Made by a program: the position numbers and the translations under genes. The notes beneath the pieces are model-generated. The model worked only from the letters and a program-made list of their open reading frames with translations. It was not told the origin of the DNA and searched no databases. From positions 1-64,000 of the forward strand of contig JAFPWO010000001.1 in assembly GCA_017394885.1 (NCBI GenBank): a stretch of DNA of 64,000 nt, read 5' to 3'. Positions 20,100-30,300 of this stretch are shown here, piece after piece. Source of the stretch: Lachnospiraceae bacterium (GTDB lineage Bacteria; Bacillota; Clostridia; Lachnospirales; Lachnospiraceae). Positions within the stretch are counted from its first letter, which is position 1; each line of letters starts with the position of its first letter.

Positions 20100-20157
20100 A
20101 CAGTTTGGGGACGGTTCTGCTTTGTCATACGACAAAACGGAACCGTCCCCAAACTGT
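20100..20157. repeat. 58-bp palindromic repeat between convergent genes
   Basis: Two 27-nt arms (20100-20126 and 20131-20157) around the loop ATAC are complementary except for two positions, one of them a G-T wobble on one strand. Each arm carries GGGGACGGTT, a core recalled from dispersed palindromes in clostridial genomes. It lies between the anti-sigma gene and metK, which end towards each other, so it can also act as a two-way terminator. Confidence 0.8.
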
Positions 20158-20178
20158 TTTCTTCACGATGCACCGCTC

Positions 20179-21372
20179 TTACTGCAAATACTTTTTCAGC
20201 GTTTCCGCCTTATCGGTTTTCTCCCAGGTAAAGCCCTGGTCTTCCCGCCCGAAATGGCCGTACGCCGCGGTTTTTTTATAGATCGGGCGCTTTAAGTCCA
20301 GCATCTCGATGATGCCCGCCGGCCGCAGGTCGAAATTCTCCCGGATGATCTCCACGAGCTTTTCATTGCTGAGCTTCCCCGTGCCGAAGGTATCCACCTG
20401 GATCGAAGTGGGGCGCGCCACGCCGATCGCGTAGGCCAGCTGCAGCTCACAGCGGTCCGCGAGCCCGGCTGCCACGATATTCTTCGCCACGTACCGCGCC
20501 GCGTAAGCCGCCGAGCGGTCCACCTTGGTCGGATCCTTCCCGGAGAAGGCGCCGCCGCCGTGTCTGGCCATGCCGCCGTAGGTGTCCACGATGATTTTGC
20601 GGCCGGTCAGGCCTGAATCGCCCTGCGGCCCGCCGATCACAAAGCGCCCGGTCGGATTGATATAGTATTTCGTATCCTCGCGCACCATCTCCGGCGGGAG
20701 CAGCGGGCGGATCACATGCTCCATGATATCCGCATGCAGCTGTTCCTGCGGGATCTCCGGGCTGTGCTGCGCCGATACGATCACATTGTCGATCGCGCAG
20801 GGCTTTCCGTTTTCATCGTATTCCACGGTCACCTGCGTTTTGCCGTCCGGCCGCAGATAGGGCAGCGTGCCGTCCTTCCGCACGTCCGCAAGGCGCTTTG
20901 CCAGCTTGTGTGCCAGCGCGATCGGGTAGGGCATCAGCTCCGGCGTCTCATTGGAGGCATAGCCGAACATCATGCCCTGATCGCCCGCGCCGATCCTGTC
21001 CAGTACATCTGTTTTTTCCCGGCCGCGTTCTTCCAGCGCGTCATTGACGCCCATGGCAATATCCGGCGACTGCTCGTCGATCGCCGTAAAGACCGCGCAG
21101 CTCTGTCCGTCAAAGCCGTATTTGGCCCGGTCATAGCCGATCTCCAGCACCGTATTCCGGACGACCTGCGGAATATCCACATAGCCCTTGGTCGTGATCT
21201 CACCCATTACCACCACGAAGCCGGTGGAAGTCAGCGTCTCGCAGGCCACCCGGCTGTCCGGGTCCTGCCTGAGCAGTTCGTCCAGGATCGCATCGGAGAT
21301 GGCGTCGCACATCTTGTCGGGATGTCCTTCCGTGACCGATTCCGAGGTAAACAATCGCTTTTCCATACGCAT
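20179..21372 (-). CDS. metK: S-adenosylmethionine synthetase
   Basis: MetK makes S-adenosylmethionine from ATP and methionine in the cytosol. The 397-residue protein has the family motifs [27 protein letters not shown] and [19 protein letters not shown]. Two in-frame ATG codons exist at 21372 and 21366; [11 protein letters not shown] from the second fits the family N terminus and is better spaced from the AAGG site. It lies downstream of murA on the same strand, separated by a long stem with a T run. No SAM-I box consensus was found in that gap. Confidence 0.97.
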   Translation of the reverse strand: MRMEKRLFTSESVTEGHPDKMCDAISDAILDELLRQDPDSRVACETLTSTGFVVVMGEITTKGYVDIPQVVRNTVLEIGYDRAKYGFDGQSCAVFTAIDEQSPDIAMGVNDALEERGREKTDVLDRIGAGDQGMMFGYASNETPELMPYPIALAHKLAKRLADVRKDGTLPYLRPDGKTQVTVEYDENGKPCAIDNVIVSAQHSPEIPQEQLHADIMEHVIRPLLPPEMVREDTKYYINPTGRFVIGGPQGDSGLTGRKIIVDTYGGMARHGGGAFSGKDPTKVDRSAAYAARYVAKNIVAAGLADRCELQLAYAIGVARPTSIQVDTFGTGKLSNEKLVEIIRENFDLRPAGIIEMLDLKRPIYKKTAAYGHFGREDQGFTWEKTDKAETLKKYLQ

Positions 21373-21390
21373 AACACCTTGCCTTTTCTG

Positions 21391-21468
21391 AAAAAAACAG
21401 GATCCCTCTTGCCGCTCTCTCCGCAGAATCGTCCCCGTCTGCCGGAAATCTCATGCAAAGGAATCCTG
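21391..21468 (-). promoter_or_regulatory. Long stem with T run between murA and metK
   Basis: On the minus strand a 14-bp stem (21468-21455 with 21412-21398, one bulged A) encloses a further hairpin (CCGgCAGA with TCTGCGG) and is followed directly by seven T residues at 21397-21391, some 19-25 nt before the metK start. It can be the murA terminator or an attenuator controlling metK. Confidence 0.55.
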
Positions 21469-21500
21469 TCACGATTCACTCTGTTTCTCCGGGCTTTTTC

Positions 21501-22790
21501 TCAGCCCATCTTCAGTTTCAGCTTCTGCAGCGAGTCTTCATCCTCCGCCAGGCGGATCTCCGCGCCGAGGCTCCGGAGCTTTTCATCGAAGTCCTCATAG
21601 CCGCGCAGGATATAGCCGACGTTGTCGATGGCCGTGATGCCTTCCGCTGCCAGCCCCGCGAGGACCAGCGCCGCGCCGGCCCGAAGGTCCGGAGCCACCA
21701 GATCCGCGCCTTTTAAAGTCTTTCCGCCTTTAAAGATGGCGATGGTGCCCTTGACTTCCGCCTCCGCGCCCATCTTGGCCAGCTCATCCACATATTTGAA
21801 GCGGTTCTCGAAGATGCTCTCCGTGATGGTGCCCACGCCGTCTGCCAGGCAGAGCGCGACCCCCATCTGCGGCTGCATATCGGTCGGGAAGCCCGGATAC
21901 GGCAGGGTCTTGATGTTGCAGGAAGTCAGCGACGGCCGGCCGACCACACGGATGGAATCGCCCAGCTCCACGACCTCGCAGCCCATCTCCACGAGCTTGG
22001 CCGAGATCGCGTCCATATGCTGCGGGATAATGTTCCGCACCAGGATATCGCCCTTGGTCACGGCGGCGGCCATCATAAACGTGCCGGCCTCGATCTGGTC
22101 CGGAATAATGGTGTATTCCGAGCCGTGCAGCGACTCTACGCCGGTAATACGGATCATATCGCGGCCCGCGCCTTTGATCTTCGCGCCCATGCTGTTGAGC
22201 ATATTGGCCACGTCGACGATATGCGGCTCCTTCGCCGCGTTCTCGATAATGGTGTTGCCGGTCGCCAGCGACGCCGCCAGCATCAGGTTGATGGTCGCGC
22301 CGACGGACGCCATATCCAGATAGATATGCGCACCGCGCAGTTCCTTCGCGTCCAGAATGACCTTGCTGCCCTCCACTGTGGTGGTGGCGCCGAGCATGCG
22401 GAAGCCCTTTAAGTGCTGGTCGATGGGACGGTTGCCGATATTGCAGCCGCCGGGCATGGCAACTTCGGCATGATGATATTTGCCGAGCAGCGCGCCGAGC
22501 AGGTAGTAGCTGGCGCGCAGCTGGCGGATATAACTGCTGTCCGCACACGCGGAAAAAATGTTGGCGCCGTTGATCTGAACGGTATGGCGGTCCTTATGAT
22601 TGACCAGGACGCCGATCTCCTCAAAGGCGGACAACAGAACCGAAACGTCTTTGACATCCGGAAGATTTTCGACGGTCACCGTTTCATCGGCCATAATAGC
22701 CGCGGCAAGGATCCCCAGCGCCGCGTTTTTCGCGCCGCTGATAGTCACCTCGCCCACGAGAGGGTTCCCGCCTTTCATGACATACTGCAT
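21501..22790 (-). CDS. murA: UDP-N-acetylglucosamine 1-carboxyvinyltransferase
   Basis: MurA moves enolpyruvate from PEP to UDP-GlcNAc, the first committed step of peptidoglycan synthesis. The 429-residue protein begins MQYVMKGGNPLVGEVTISGA and has the active-site loop PGGCNIGNRP with catalytic C116, the fosfomycin target in typical MurA. Sequence and length are regular. The ATG at 22790 follows AAGGAGTT. metK is the next gene downstream. Confidence 0.97.
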   Translation of the reverse strand: MQYVMKGGNPLVGEVTISGAKNAALGILAAAIMADETVTVENLPDVKDVSVLLSAFEEIGVLVNHKDRHTVQINGANIFSACADSSYIRQLRASYYLLGALLGKYHHAEVAMPGGCNIGNRPIDQHLKGFRMLGATTTVEGSKVILDAKELRGAHIYLDMASVGATINLMLAASLATGNTIIENAAKEPHIVDVANMLNSMGAKIKGAGRDMIRITGVESLHGSEYTIIPDQIEAGTFMMAAAVTKGDILVRNIIPQHMDAISAKLVEMGCEVVELGDSIRVVGRPSLTSCNIKTLPYPGFPTDMQPQMGVALCLADGVGTITESIFENRFKYVDELAKMGAEAEVKGTIAIFKGGKTLKGADLVAPDLRAGAALVLAGLAAEGITAIDNVGYILRGYEDFDEKLRSLGAEIRLAEDEDSLQKLKLKMG

Positions 22791-22823
22791 GAGAAGAACT
22801 CCTTACTCCGGGATAGTTCTGTT

Positions 22824-22852
22824 ATTTTACCACAAATCCGGCCGGATTGCAA
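22824..22852 (-). promoter_or_regulatory. Promoter for murA
   Basis: TTGCAA (22852-22847) and TAAAAT (22829-22824) are 17 nt apart on the minus strand, directly after the fba stop codon and about 34 nt before the murA start. Confidence 0.6.
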
Positions 22853-23812
22853 TCAGGCTTTTCCGTTGCAGCCGAGCACGTATACCAGCTTATGCGCGAC
22901 CATATCCTTCACGGCGGCACGGGCGGGCTTTAAGTACTGGCGGGGATCGAAATCAGCCGGATGCTCCGCGAAATACTTACGGATAGTCGCGGTCATGGCC
23001 AGACGGATATCGGAGTCGATATTGATCTTGCAGACGGCCATCGTAGCCGCCTTGCGGAGCTGTTCTTCCGGAACGCCCACGGCATCGGGCATGGCGCCGC
23101 CGTAGGTGTTGACGATCTTGACGAATTCCTGCGGGACGGAAGAGGAGCCGTGCAGCACGATCGGGAAGTTCGGGAGACGTCTCTCTACGTCTTCCAGAAT
23201 GTCAAAGCGAAGGGGCGGCGGGACCAGCAGGCCTTCCTCATTGCGGGTGCACTGTTCGGGCTTGAACTTGTAGGCGCCGTGGCTGGTGCCGATCGCGATG
23301 GCCAGGGAGTCGCAGCCGGTGCGTTCCACGAATTCCTGCACGTCCTCGGGACGGGTGTAGGAGCCGACCGCATGGCTGACTTCGTCTTCGATGCCGGCCA
23401 GGGTCCCCAGCTCGGCCTCGACGACCACGCCGTGATCGTGCGCGTATTTTACGACTTCCGTGGTGATGGCAATGTTTTCTTCAAAGGGCTTCGCGGAAGC
23501 ATCGATCATGACCGAGGTGAAGCCGCCGTCCACGCAGCTCTTGCAGGTCTCGAAGCTGTCGCCGTGATCCAGGTGCAGGCAGATCGGCAGCCCGGTGTCT
23601 TCCACGGCCGCTTCGACAAGCTTCTTTAAGTAGATCGGATTCGCATAGGCGCGGGCGCCCTTGGAGACCTGCAGGATCAGCGGTGCATTGTTTTCACGGC
23701 CCGCTTCGACGATACCCTGGATGATCTCCATATTGTTAACGTTGAAAGCACCGATGGCATAGCCGCCGTCGTAGGCTTTCTTAAACATCTCAGTACTGGT
23801 TACTAAAGGCAT
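22853..23812 (-). CDS. fba: Class II fructose-1,6-bisphosphate aldolase
   Basis: This zinc-dependent glycolytic enzyme splits fructose-1,6-bisphosphate into two triose phosphates. The 319-residue protein contains the metal site segment LHLDHGDSFETC, AELGTLAGIEDEV, and the C-terminal INIDSDIRLAMTATIRKY. The start MPLVTSTEMFKKA at 23812 has a GGGAGGA site; the longer open frame upstream is not coding. It is monocistronic, with a promoter upstream and the murA promoter immediately after its stop. Confidence 0.96.
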   Translation of the reverse strand: MPLVTSTEMFKKAYDGGYAIGAFNVNNMEIIQGIVEAGRENNAPLILQVSKGARAYANPIYLKKLVEAAVEDTGLPICLHLDHGDSFETCKSCVDGGFTSVMIDASAKPFEENIAITTEVVKYAHDHGVVVEAELGTLAGIEDEVSHAVGSYTRPEDVQEFVERTGCDSLAIAIGTSHGAYKFKPEQCTRNEEGLLVPPPLRFDILEDVERRLPNFPIVLHGSSSVPQEFVKIVNTYGGAMPDAVGVPEEQLRKAATMAVCKINIDSDIRLAMTATIRKYFAEHPADFDPRQYLKPARAAVKDMVAHKLVYVLGCNGKA

Positions 23813-23844
23813 ATTGGATCCTCCCTGTTTATTGATACGTGATA

Positions 23845-23872
23845 ATATTAGCACATTTTCGGCAGATTTCAA
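23845..23872 (-). promoter_or_regulatory. Promoter for fba
   Basis: TTGAAA (23872-23867) and TAATAT (23850-23845) on the minus strand, 16 nt apart, lie about 33 nt before the aldolase start. Confidence 0.55.
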
Positions 23873-23916
23873 GGAGCTTTTCGGGGATTTGCCGAAATCG
23901 GGCGCTTCCTTTCGGG

Positions 23917-23945
23917 ATGACAGCCGCGCGGAGTTATGATATACT
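23917..23945 (+). promoter_or_regulatory. Promoter for the small gene at 23974
   Basis: ATGACA (23917-23922) and TATACT (23940-23945) are 17 nt apart, 28 nt before the start. It is divergent to the fba promoter. Confidence 0.55.
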
Positions 23946-23973
23946 GAAGCCCGGATAAGAAGGAGGTGGGGCC

Positions 23974-24246
23974 ATGCGTTTCTGGGCAAAGATCATCCGC
24001 AGCAATCATCTGGTCAGGGATCTTGTGATAGAAGAAAACGGAACGGAGTCGCGGACCGCGAAGGTTTTTCACGCGCTGGATGCGGCGTGCCTGCAGCTGG
24101 ATCTGCCGAAGCCGATCTGGCTGAAGCCGAACGTCCGGGAATTCCAGAAGGTGGCCAAGGCGCGCTTCCGGCAGGACAGCTTTATAGAAGAGATCCCCTT
24201 CGACTATCTGGAGTTCCAGGTGATAGAAGAAGATCCGTGGATATAA
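23974..24246 (+). CDS. Conserved small protein of unknown function
   Basis: A 90-residue basic/acidic mixed protein without membrane segment or signal peptide (MRFWAKIIRSNHLVRDL). A strong AGAAGGAGG site and a promoter 28 nt upstream support it as a real gene. It has its own transcript, ending at the stem at 24283. I do not recognise a functional family. Confidence 0.75.
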   Translation: MRFWAKIIRSNHLVRDLVIEENGTESRTAKVFHALDAACLQLDLPKPIWLKPNVREFQKVAKARFRQDSFIEEIPFDYLEFQVIEEDPWI

Positions 24247-24282
24247 TACAGCGGTGCATAGCATCACCGCAGCACAGAATAC

Positions 24283-24308
24283 AACAGGGCGGCCGAAGCC
24301 GCCCTGTT
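24283..24308. terminator. Two-way terminator
   Basis: A perfect 11-bp stem AACAGGGCGGC/GCCGCCCTGTT with a CGAA loop lies between the small plus-strand gene and the minus-strand surface protein gene and can end both transcripts. A weaker stem GCGGTG/CACCGC precedes it at 24251-24270. Confidence 0.7.
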
Positions 24309-24331
24309 TCCTTATTCAGGATTGTTTTGGA

Positions 24332-27300
24332 TTACTCCTCATCTTCGCGCTTTTTGCGGAATCCGACGAATCCGGCGCCAGCCGCGGAGAGTACCATGGA
24401 GCTGATCCACGGCAGGAGGTTGGTCGGGTCACCGGTCGGCTCGTAATAGCAGGTGTTCGTGATCACGAAGCCGCTCTCGACATCGCCCGTCACCTCGGAT
24501 TCATAGAATTCAATGTCTTCTACTTCTTCCACGGTGTAGGTGATTTCCTCGCCGTCCTTCTGTACCGGCAGATCGGTGAAGGAACCCTTCCACTCATTGT
24601 CTTCGCTTAAGGTCAGCGTCAGGCCGGAGTCTTCGCCGTCAGCCAGGAGCTTCACGGTGATGCTTTCCGGACGAGTGTGTTCTGCGTCGACTTCATCTTT
24701 CCAGACCTTGGTCACTTCGATCTCGATAGGCGGGATGTGGTATTCGTTCTTGAATTCGAACTTCGCGATCTCAACCTCTTCGCCGTCTACGCTGACGATA
24801 CGCTCGCATTGCATCTCGGTGCCGCTCTGCGTTACGTTGTAGGTCACGGTGTAGACCGTGTCATCGTAAGAGTAGTTCGGGATACCGTCGTTCACTTCGC
24901 TGATCTCGTACACATAGGTGCCGGCCAGCCAGAAGGTCAGAATACCGAATTCGATCTCTTCACCGGCCTTGGCCTTCACGGTCATGGACTCGCTCTCGCC
25001 TTCCGGCATCGGCATCTCGGCCAGGCTCAGGCCCAGCGTGTTGCTGATGGCTTTCAGCTGGAAGGTGAACTCTTCATCCTGCTCCGGCTTGTCGCCGACC
25101 AGTTCCTTCAGAACAGGCGGGTCATCTTCAGCCGGTGTTACCAGCGTATTGTTCAGGGTCAGCGTGAAGTTGCCATCTGCATCCTTGCTGGAGGCCAGCT
25201 CGCTGACGTAGGCAGGAACTTCGACTTCCGTTACGCTGTATTCGATCGCTACGCCGTCTTCGTACTTATCCAGGTAAGCCCAGGTTACGCTCCAGTAGTT
25301 GTCTTCCTTCAGTTCAACTGCGGAACCGATCGCTGTGCCGTTCGCCAGCAGCTGTACGGTGATGTGATCCGGACGAAGGCCCGCTTCATCCCCGTCATCG
25401 TTCCAGACCTTGGTCACGGTGACTTTCACCTTTTCGACCGTGTGGGTGTTGGTGATTTCCAGACCGTCGATCGACTTGGTGTAGTATTCCACATCGTTTT
25501 CATCGACGGTGTATTCGATCTTCTCGCCGTCGTTGTATTCCGGCAGGCCCGTGAAGGTGAACTTCCAGCCGTTCTCTTCGTTCAGCTCTTCGGAACGAAG
25601 CGCTTCGCCGTCCGCATACAGGGTTACGGTGATGCTGTCCGGACGCTTGCCATCCTGGTCGTTCGAGTCGACCCAGGTCTTGGTAACCGTAATCTCGGTC
25701 CGGATGCTGGTGTTCGTGAAGGCCGCTTCGCTCTCCTCGGTGGTGATGGTGCCTTCTTCGCCTTCGGAGGTCGTATCGAAGCCGGTCGCTTCCTTTTCCT
25801 CAACCGTGTAGTCAACGGTGGTCGGGATGCCTTCGATGGTCTTGCTCTCGCCATCCTTCAGGGTGATGGTCGCCACGCCGTCCGTGAAGACCACATCGCT
25901 GTAGGTCGCGTTCAGCTTTTCACTTAAGGTGATGGTGAATTCAAAGGACAGTTCCTTATCGGAATCCAGCGGGCTGTCAACGGTCTTGCTGACGGTCAGG
26001 CTGCCGGTCTCGCGCGTATTGGTAACGGTCGCGGACGCGGTCTTGTCCTTTTCGATCTTGCCGGTCTCACCTTCGTAGCTCACTTCGAAGCCTTCCGGTT
26101 CTTCTTCTTCCACGGTGTAGGTGACGCCTTCCGGCAGGCCGGTGATATTCGCGGTCTCGCCGTTCTTCAGCTTCAGCGTGGCCACGCCGTTCGTGAAGGA
26201 AGCATCGCCGTAGGTACCGCTTAAGGTCTTGTCGCTCAGGGTAACCTTGATGGTGTACGCAGCGTCATTGTCGGCATCCAGATCGCTGACAACGGTCTTG
26301 GCAACGACCAGGCCGCCCTCATTGCGGGTATTGGTGAAGATCGCTTCTTCGCCGTCTTCGGTGATGGAGCCGTCTTCCTTGCCGTTGGTCGTGGTGACAA
26401 ACGCCTCATCGGCAGTTTCTTCCACCGTGTAGGTGACGCCCAGAGGCAGGCCGGTGATCGTGATGCTCTCGCCGTCCTTCAGGGTAATGGTCGCCACGCC
26501 GTCCTTAAACTCCACACCGTCGAAGGTGCCGTTTACGGTGGTATCGCCCAGCGTGATCGTGAACTCGAATTCCTTCTCGTGATCCGTCGCGGTGGTGGAT
26601 TCGACCTTCTTGGTCACGGTGACCTTGCCCAGCTTGCGGGTATTGGTGATGGTCACTTCCGCATCCGCTTCGAGCGTGCCGCTCTCGCCTTCATACGTTA
26701 CTGTGTATTCTTCGCCGGGGCTCGTTTCTTCAACCGTGTACTCTACCGTAGCCGGCAGGCCTTCCGCGGTCTTGGTCTCGCCGCCCTTTAAGGTGAACTC
26801 GGCTACGCCGTTGGTGAATGTGATATCCCCAAAGGTGCCGCTGATATTGGTGTCGCTCAGCGTGATCTTAACACTGTAGGCCTTGGTGGAATCGGATTCC
26901 GCCGGGCTGTCCACGACCTTCTTGACCTTGAGGTCATAGGTGTCGCGGGTGTTGGTGAAGGTCGCTTCCGCCGTTTCTTCGGTGATCTCGCCCTTTTCGC
27001 CTTCGGAAGTCGTGGCCATCAGTTCGACCGCTTCTTCTTCCACTTCATAGGTGATGTTGGTCGGCAGGCCTTCCGCCGACATGGACTGGCCGTCCTTTAA
27101 GGTGAACGTTGCTACGCCGTCCGTGAATTCCATGTTGCCGTACTTGCCGGTCAGCTTCTCGCTTAAGGTTACGGTGAACTTGAATTCCGCGGTGCTGTCC
27201 GCCGCCAGTTTGCTTTCCACGACCTTCTTGACAGTCAGATCGCCGGTCTTGCGGGTGTTGGTGAAGGTAACGGTCTTGCTCTCTTCCGCGATATCGCCCT

Positions 27301-30300
27301 TGGCCGGGTTCGGATCGGAAACAGTCAGGAAGTTCGCGTTTTCTTCTTCGGTAACTTCATAGCTCACGCCGATCGGCAGGCCGGTGATCGATACGGATTC
27401 GCCGTCCGCCAGGGTGAAGGTGGCTTCGCCTTTGCTGAAGTCCACATCGCCGAAGGTTCCGGTGATCTCTTCGCCCAGCTTGACAGTGAAGCTGAACTTG
27501 ACGGTCTTATCCGCTGCCAGATCGCTTTCGACCTTCTTTTCAACCTTCAGGCCGCCGGTCTTGCGGGTGTTCGTAACCGTCGCAGCAGCAGTCATATCCT
27601 TTACGATCTTGCCCGTTGCGCCTTCAATCTCCGGATCCTCGAAGTTTTCGGGCGTTTCTTCGGAAACCGTATAGCCTACGCCTTCCGGCAGGCCGGAAAT
27701 CGTAGCGGATTCGCTGTCAGCCAGTTCAACCGTGGCTACACCGTTCGTGAAGGTGGCATCGCCGTAAGTGCCGTTGATCGTCGTGTCGTCCAGCGTGATC
27801 TTGATCGCATACTTAGCGGTCTTGTCAGCCGCGACATCGCTCTCGACGACCTTGGATACAATCAGGCTGCCTTCGCTCTTGGTATTGGTGAAGGTGATTT
27901 CTTCTCCGTCTTCGCTGACGGTCGCAGTCTGTTCAGCCTTCGGAGTGGTCGCGAATCCTTCCGCTTCCGCTTCCGTTACTTTGCATTCAAGACCGACCGG
28001 CAGGCCGCTGATCGTTACAGACTCGCCGTCCTTTAAGGTAAAGGTCGCCTTGCCGTTCGAGAAGGTAACATCGCCATAGGTGCCGTCCACTACATCGATC
28101 TCAGCCGTGAAGGTGAAATCTTTGGTATAGTCCGTGGTCGTTGTGGAAACGACTTCCTTGGTGACTTTCAGTTCGCCCAGAGTGCGGGCATTGGTGATGG
28201 TAGCCTTAGCCGGTTCTTCACTGTCCGGAATCGAGCCCGTTTCGCCTTCGATCTTCGGTTCCTCGAAGTTAGCGGGTGTCTCTTCACTTACGGTATAAGA
28301 TACGCCGACCGGAAGTCCCGTTGCCGTAACGGCATTGTCCTCACCGGCTTTGATCTTGAACGTAGCTACGCCGCTGCTGAAGCTCATATCTCCGTATGTG
28401 CCGGAAATCGTATTGTCTCCTAACGTAACCGTTACGGAGAATTCTTTATCAGCATCTTCCGCCGCAGGGCTGTCAACAACCTTGGTCACGACCAGGCTGC
28501 CGGTCCGGCGGGTGTTCGTAAACTTGGCTTCCGCCGTTCCGCCTTCCGGAATGGTGCCCTCGGCGCCTTCCGCTTCCGTATCCATACCGTCTACTTTTGC
28601 TTCAGCAACCTTATAGGTGACACCGGCCGGCAGGCCTTCGATCAGGATCGTCTGGCCGTTCGTCAGCTTCACGGTCGCCTTGCCCTCGTCGTCAAAGCTT
28701 ACGGTCTGTTCCGTTGTGCCGATCGTTGCTTTGTAATCACCTTTGATCGAAGGATCGCTGGTAGTAATGGTAAACTCGTACTCGCGCGTCTTATCTTCGC
28801 TCAGATCGCTTGTCACGGTCTTGCTGATGGAAAGCTTGCCGGTAACCAGCGTATTCGTAATAACGAAGCCTTCATCTTCCGAGCCGCCCATTTCGACTTC
28901 ATAGCCGTCGACTTCGATTTCCTTAACGGAGTATTCCGCTACTTCCTCGCCGGAGTAAACCGGAAGATCTTCCCAGGTATACTTCCACTTCGTATCTTCG
29001 CTCAGCACAACAGGATCGCCGTAAGCATCCCCATTCTGGAGCAGCTGAACCTCGATGCTCGTCGGGCGGAGGCCGGCATTGTCATCTTCGTCTTCCCAGA
29101 CCTTTTCTACGGTGACATCCTTGGTAGGATATTCATTCGTATAGGTGACAGTGTAGCCTTCGTTCGTCTGGATGATCGTGCCGGAAATGTTCTTCCCGCT
29201 GATCTCAGGAGCAGGATCATCATCTTCCGGATCAACGGCAACTGATACAAAATGGAAGCCTTCCGGAACATCCGTTTCTTCGATATCGAATTCGGTACCG
29301 GTCAGAACGTTGGTGAAACGAAGGTTCCAGCCAGCCCGCATCTTCACGACAACCGTGCCGCCGCCGGCCGGGGTGTAGTAATAACCGGTCCATCCGTCCG
29401 CGCCCTGCTCTTTCTCAGCGCCGCTGACAAGAGCATCTACATTTTCATCATTAACAGGATCGTATACGGAGAACCACAGCGATTCGCCGTTCGGATCCAG
29501 GAAAGTCGGATACGTCTTCATCTTCAGGGTGAAGGTGAATTCGGCGTCTTCCGGAGCGTTTTCTCCATCCACGACCTTGGTCAGGTTCAGATTACTACGA
29601 CGATAGTTGGTCGCGGTCAGCGCAGCAGAAGCGCCGCTGTCACCGGCTTTGTAAATCGTACCGTCGATATCGTAATACTCATCGGTCCCGTCGGAATAGT
29701 AAGCGCCGGTCATCCCCGAAGGCTTATCAGCATCATCGACTTTGATCAGCATCGTCAGCACATTGTTGATCAGCATCGGGTGAACGATATCCGCCATCAG
29801 TTCCCAGTGATAGGACAGGTTTTCCGGTTCTCTCAGGACATAATCAGAGCCCTTAATAAGGATCTCCGTCGTGCCCGCCGTCTTATCAACCGTCATCAGA
29901 CCGATCGGAATATACCATGAACCCTTCGTCGTCTGCGTCGCACTGTCATAGGTCAGCGGAATATCCGCGTACTTTTCATCGCCACGATAGACCTGCATGG
30001 TCAGATCTTTGGCTTCTTCATTATTATAAGTGCCGACCCAGCGCTTTTCGATGTTGATCTGGCTGGCTTCCGTCGCTACAGGATCCGGATTGACATAACC
30101 GACAGTCTGTTCGCCGTCATCCGTACGGGTATCTGTATAGGTCAGGGTTGCCGTAGTGTTTGTTAATAAAGTATAGCTGTTGCCATCTTTCTTTAAATAC
30201 TTCTTGATGTTTTCATCCAGATCGTCATAGTTCTGCTTGCCGTTTTTCAGATCGGCAATCAGATTCAGTGTCTCCTCGCTGGGATAAACACGGAACGTCA

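Noticed and set aside
21373..21500. SAM-I riboswitch upstream of metK
   Set aside because: The conserved core of the SAM-I (S-box) element was not found; only the long terminator-like stem is present.
24332..24450. LPxTG sortase signal at the end of the giant protein
   Set aside because: The tail shows EPTGDPTNLLPW before the helix; no LPxTG or close variant is in the right place.
24677..25927. 416-codon plus-strand frame across the surface protein gene
   Set aside because: Antisense of the repeat-rich gene; repeated segments make long mirror frames. No start signal.
25700..28860. Regular repeats that might be taken for a CRISPR array
   Set aside because: The period is about 310 bp, in frame and diverged, with no short identical repeats or spacers and no cas genes.
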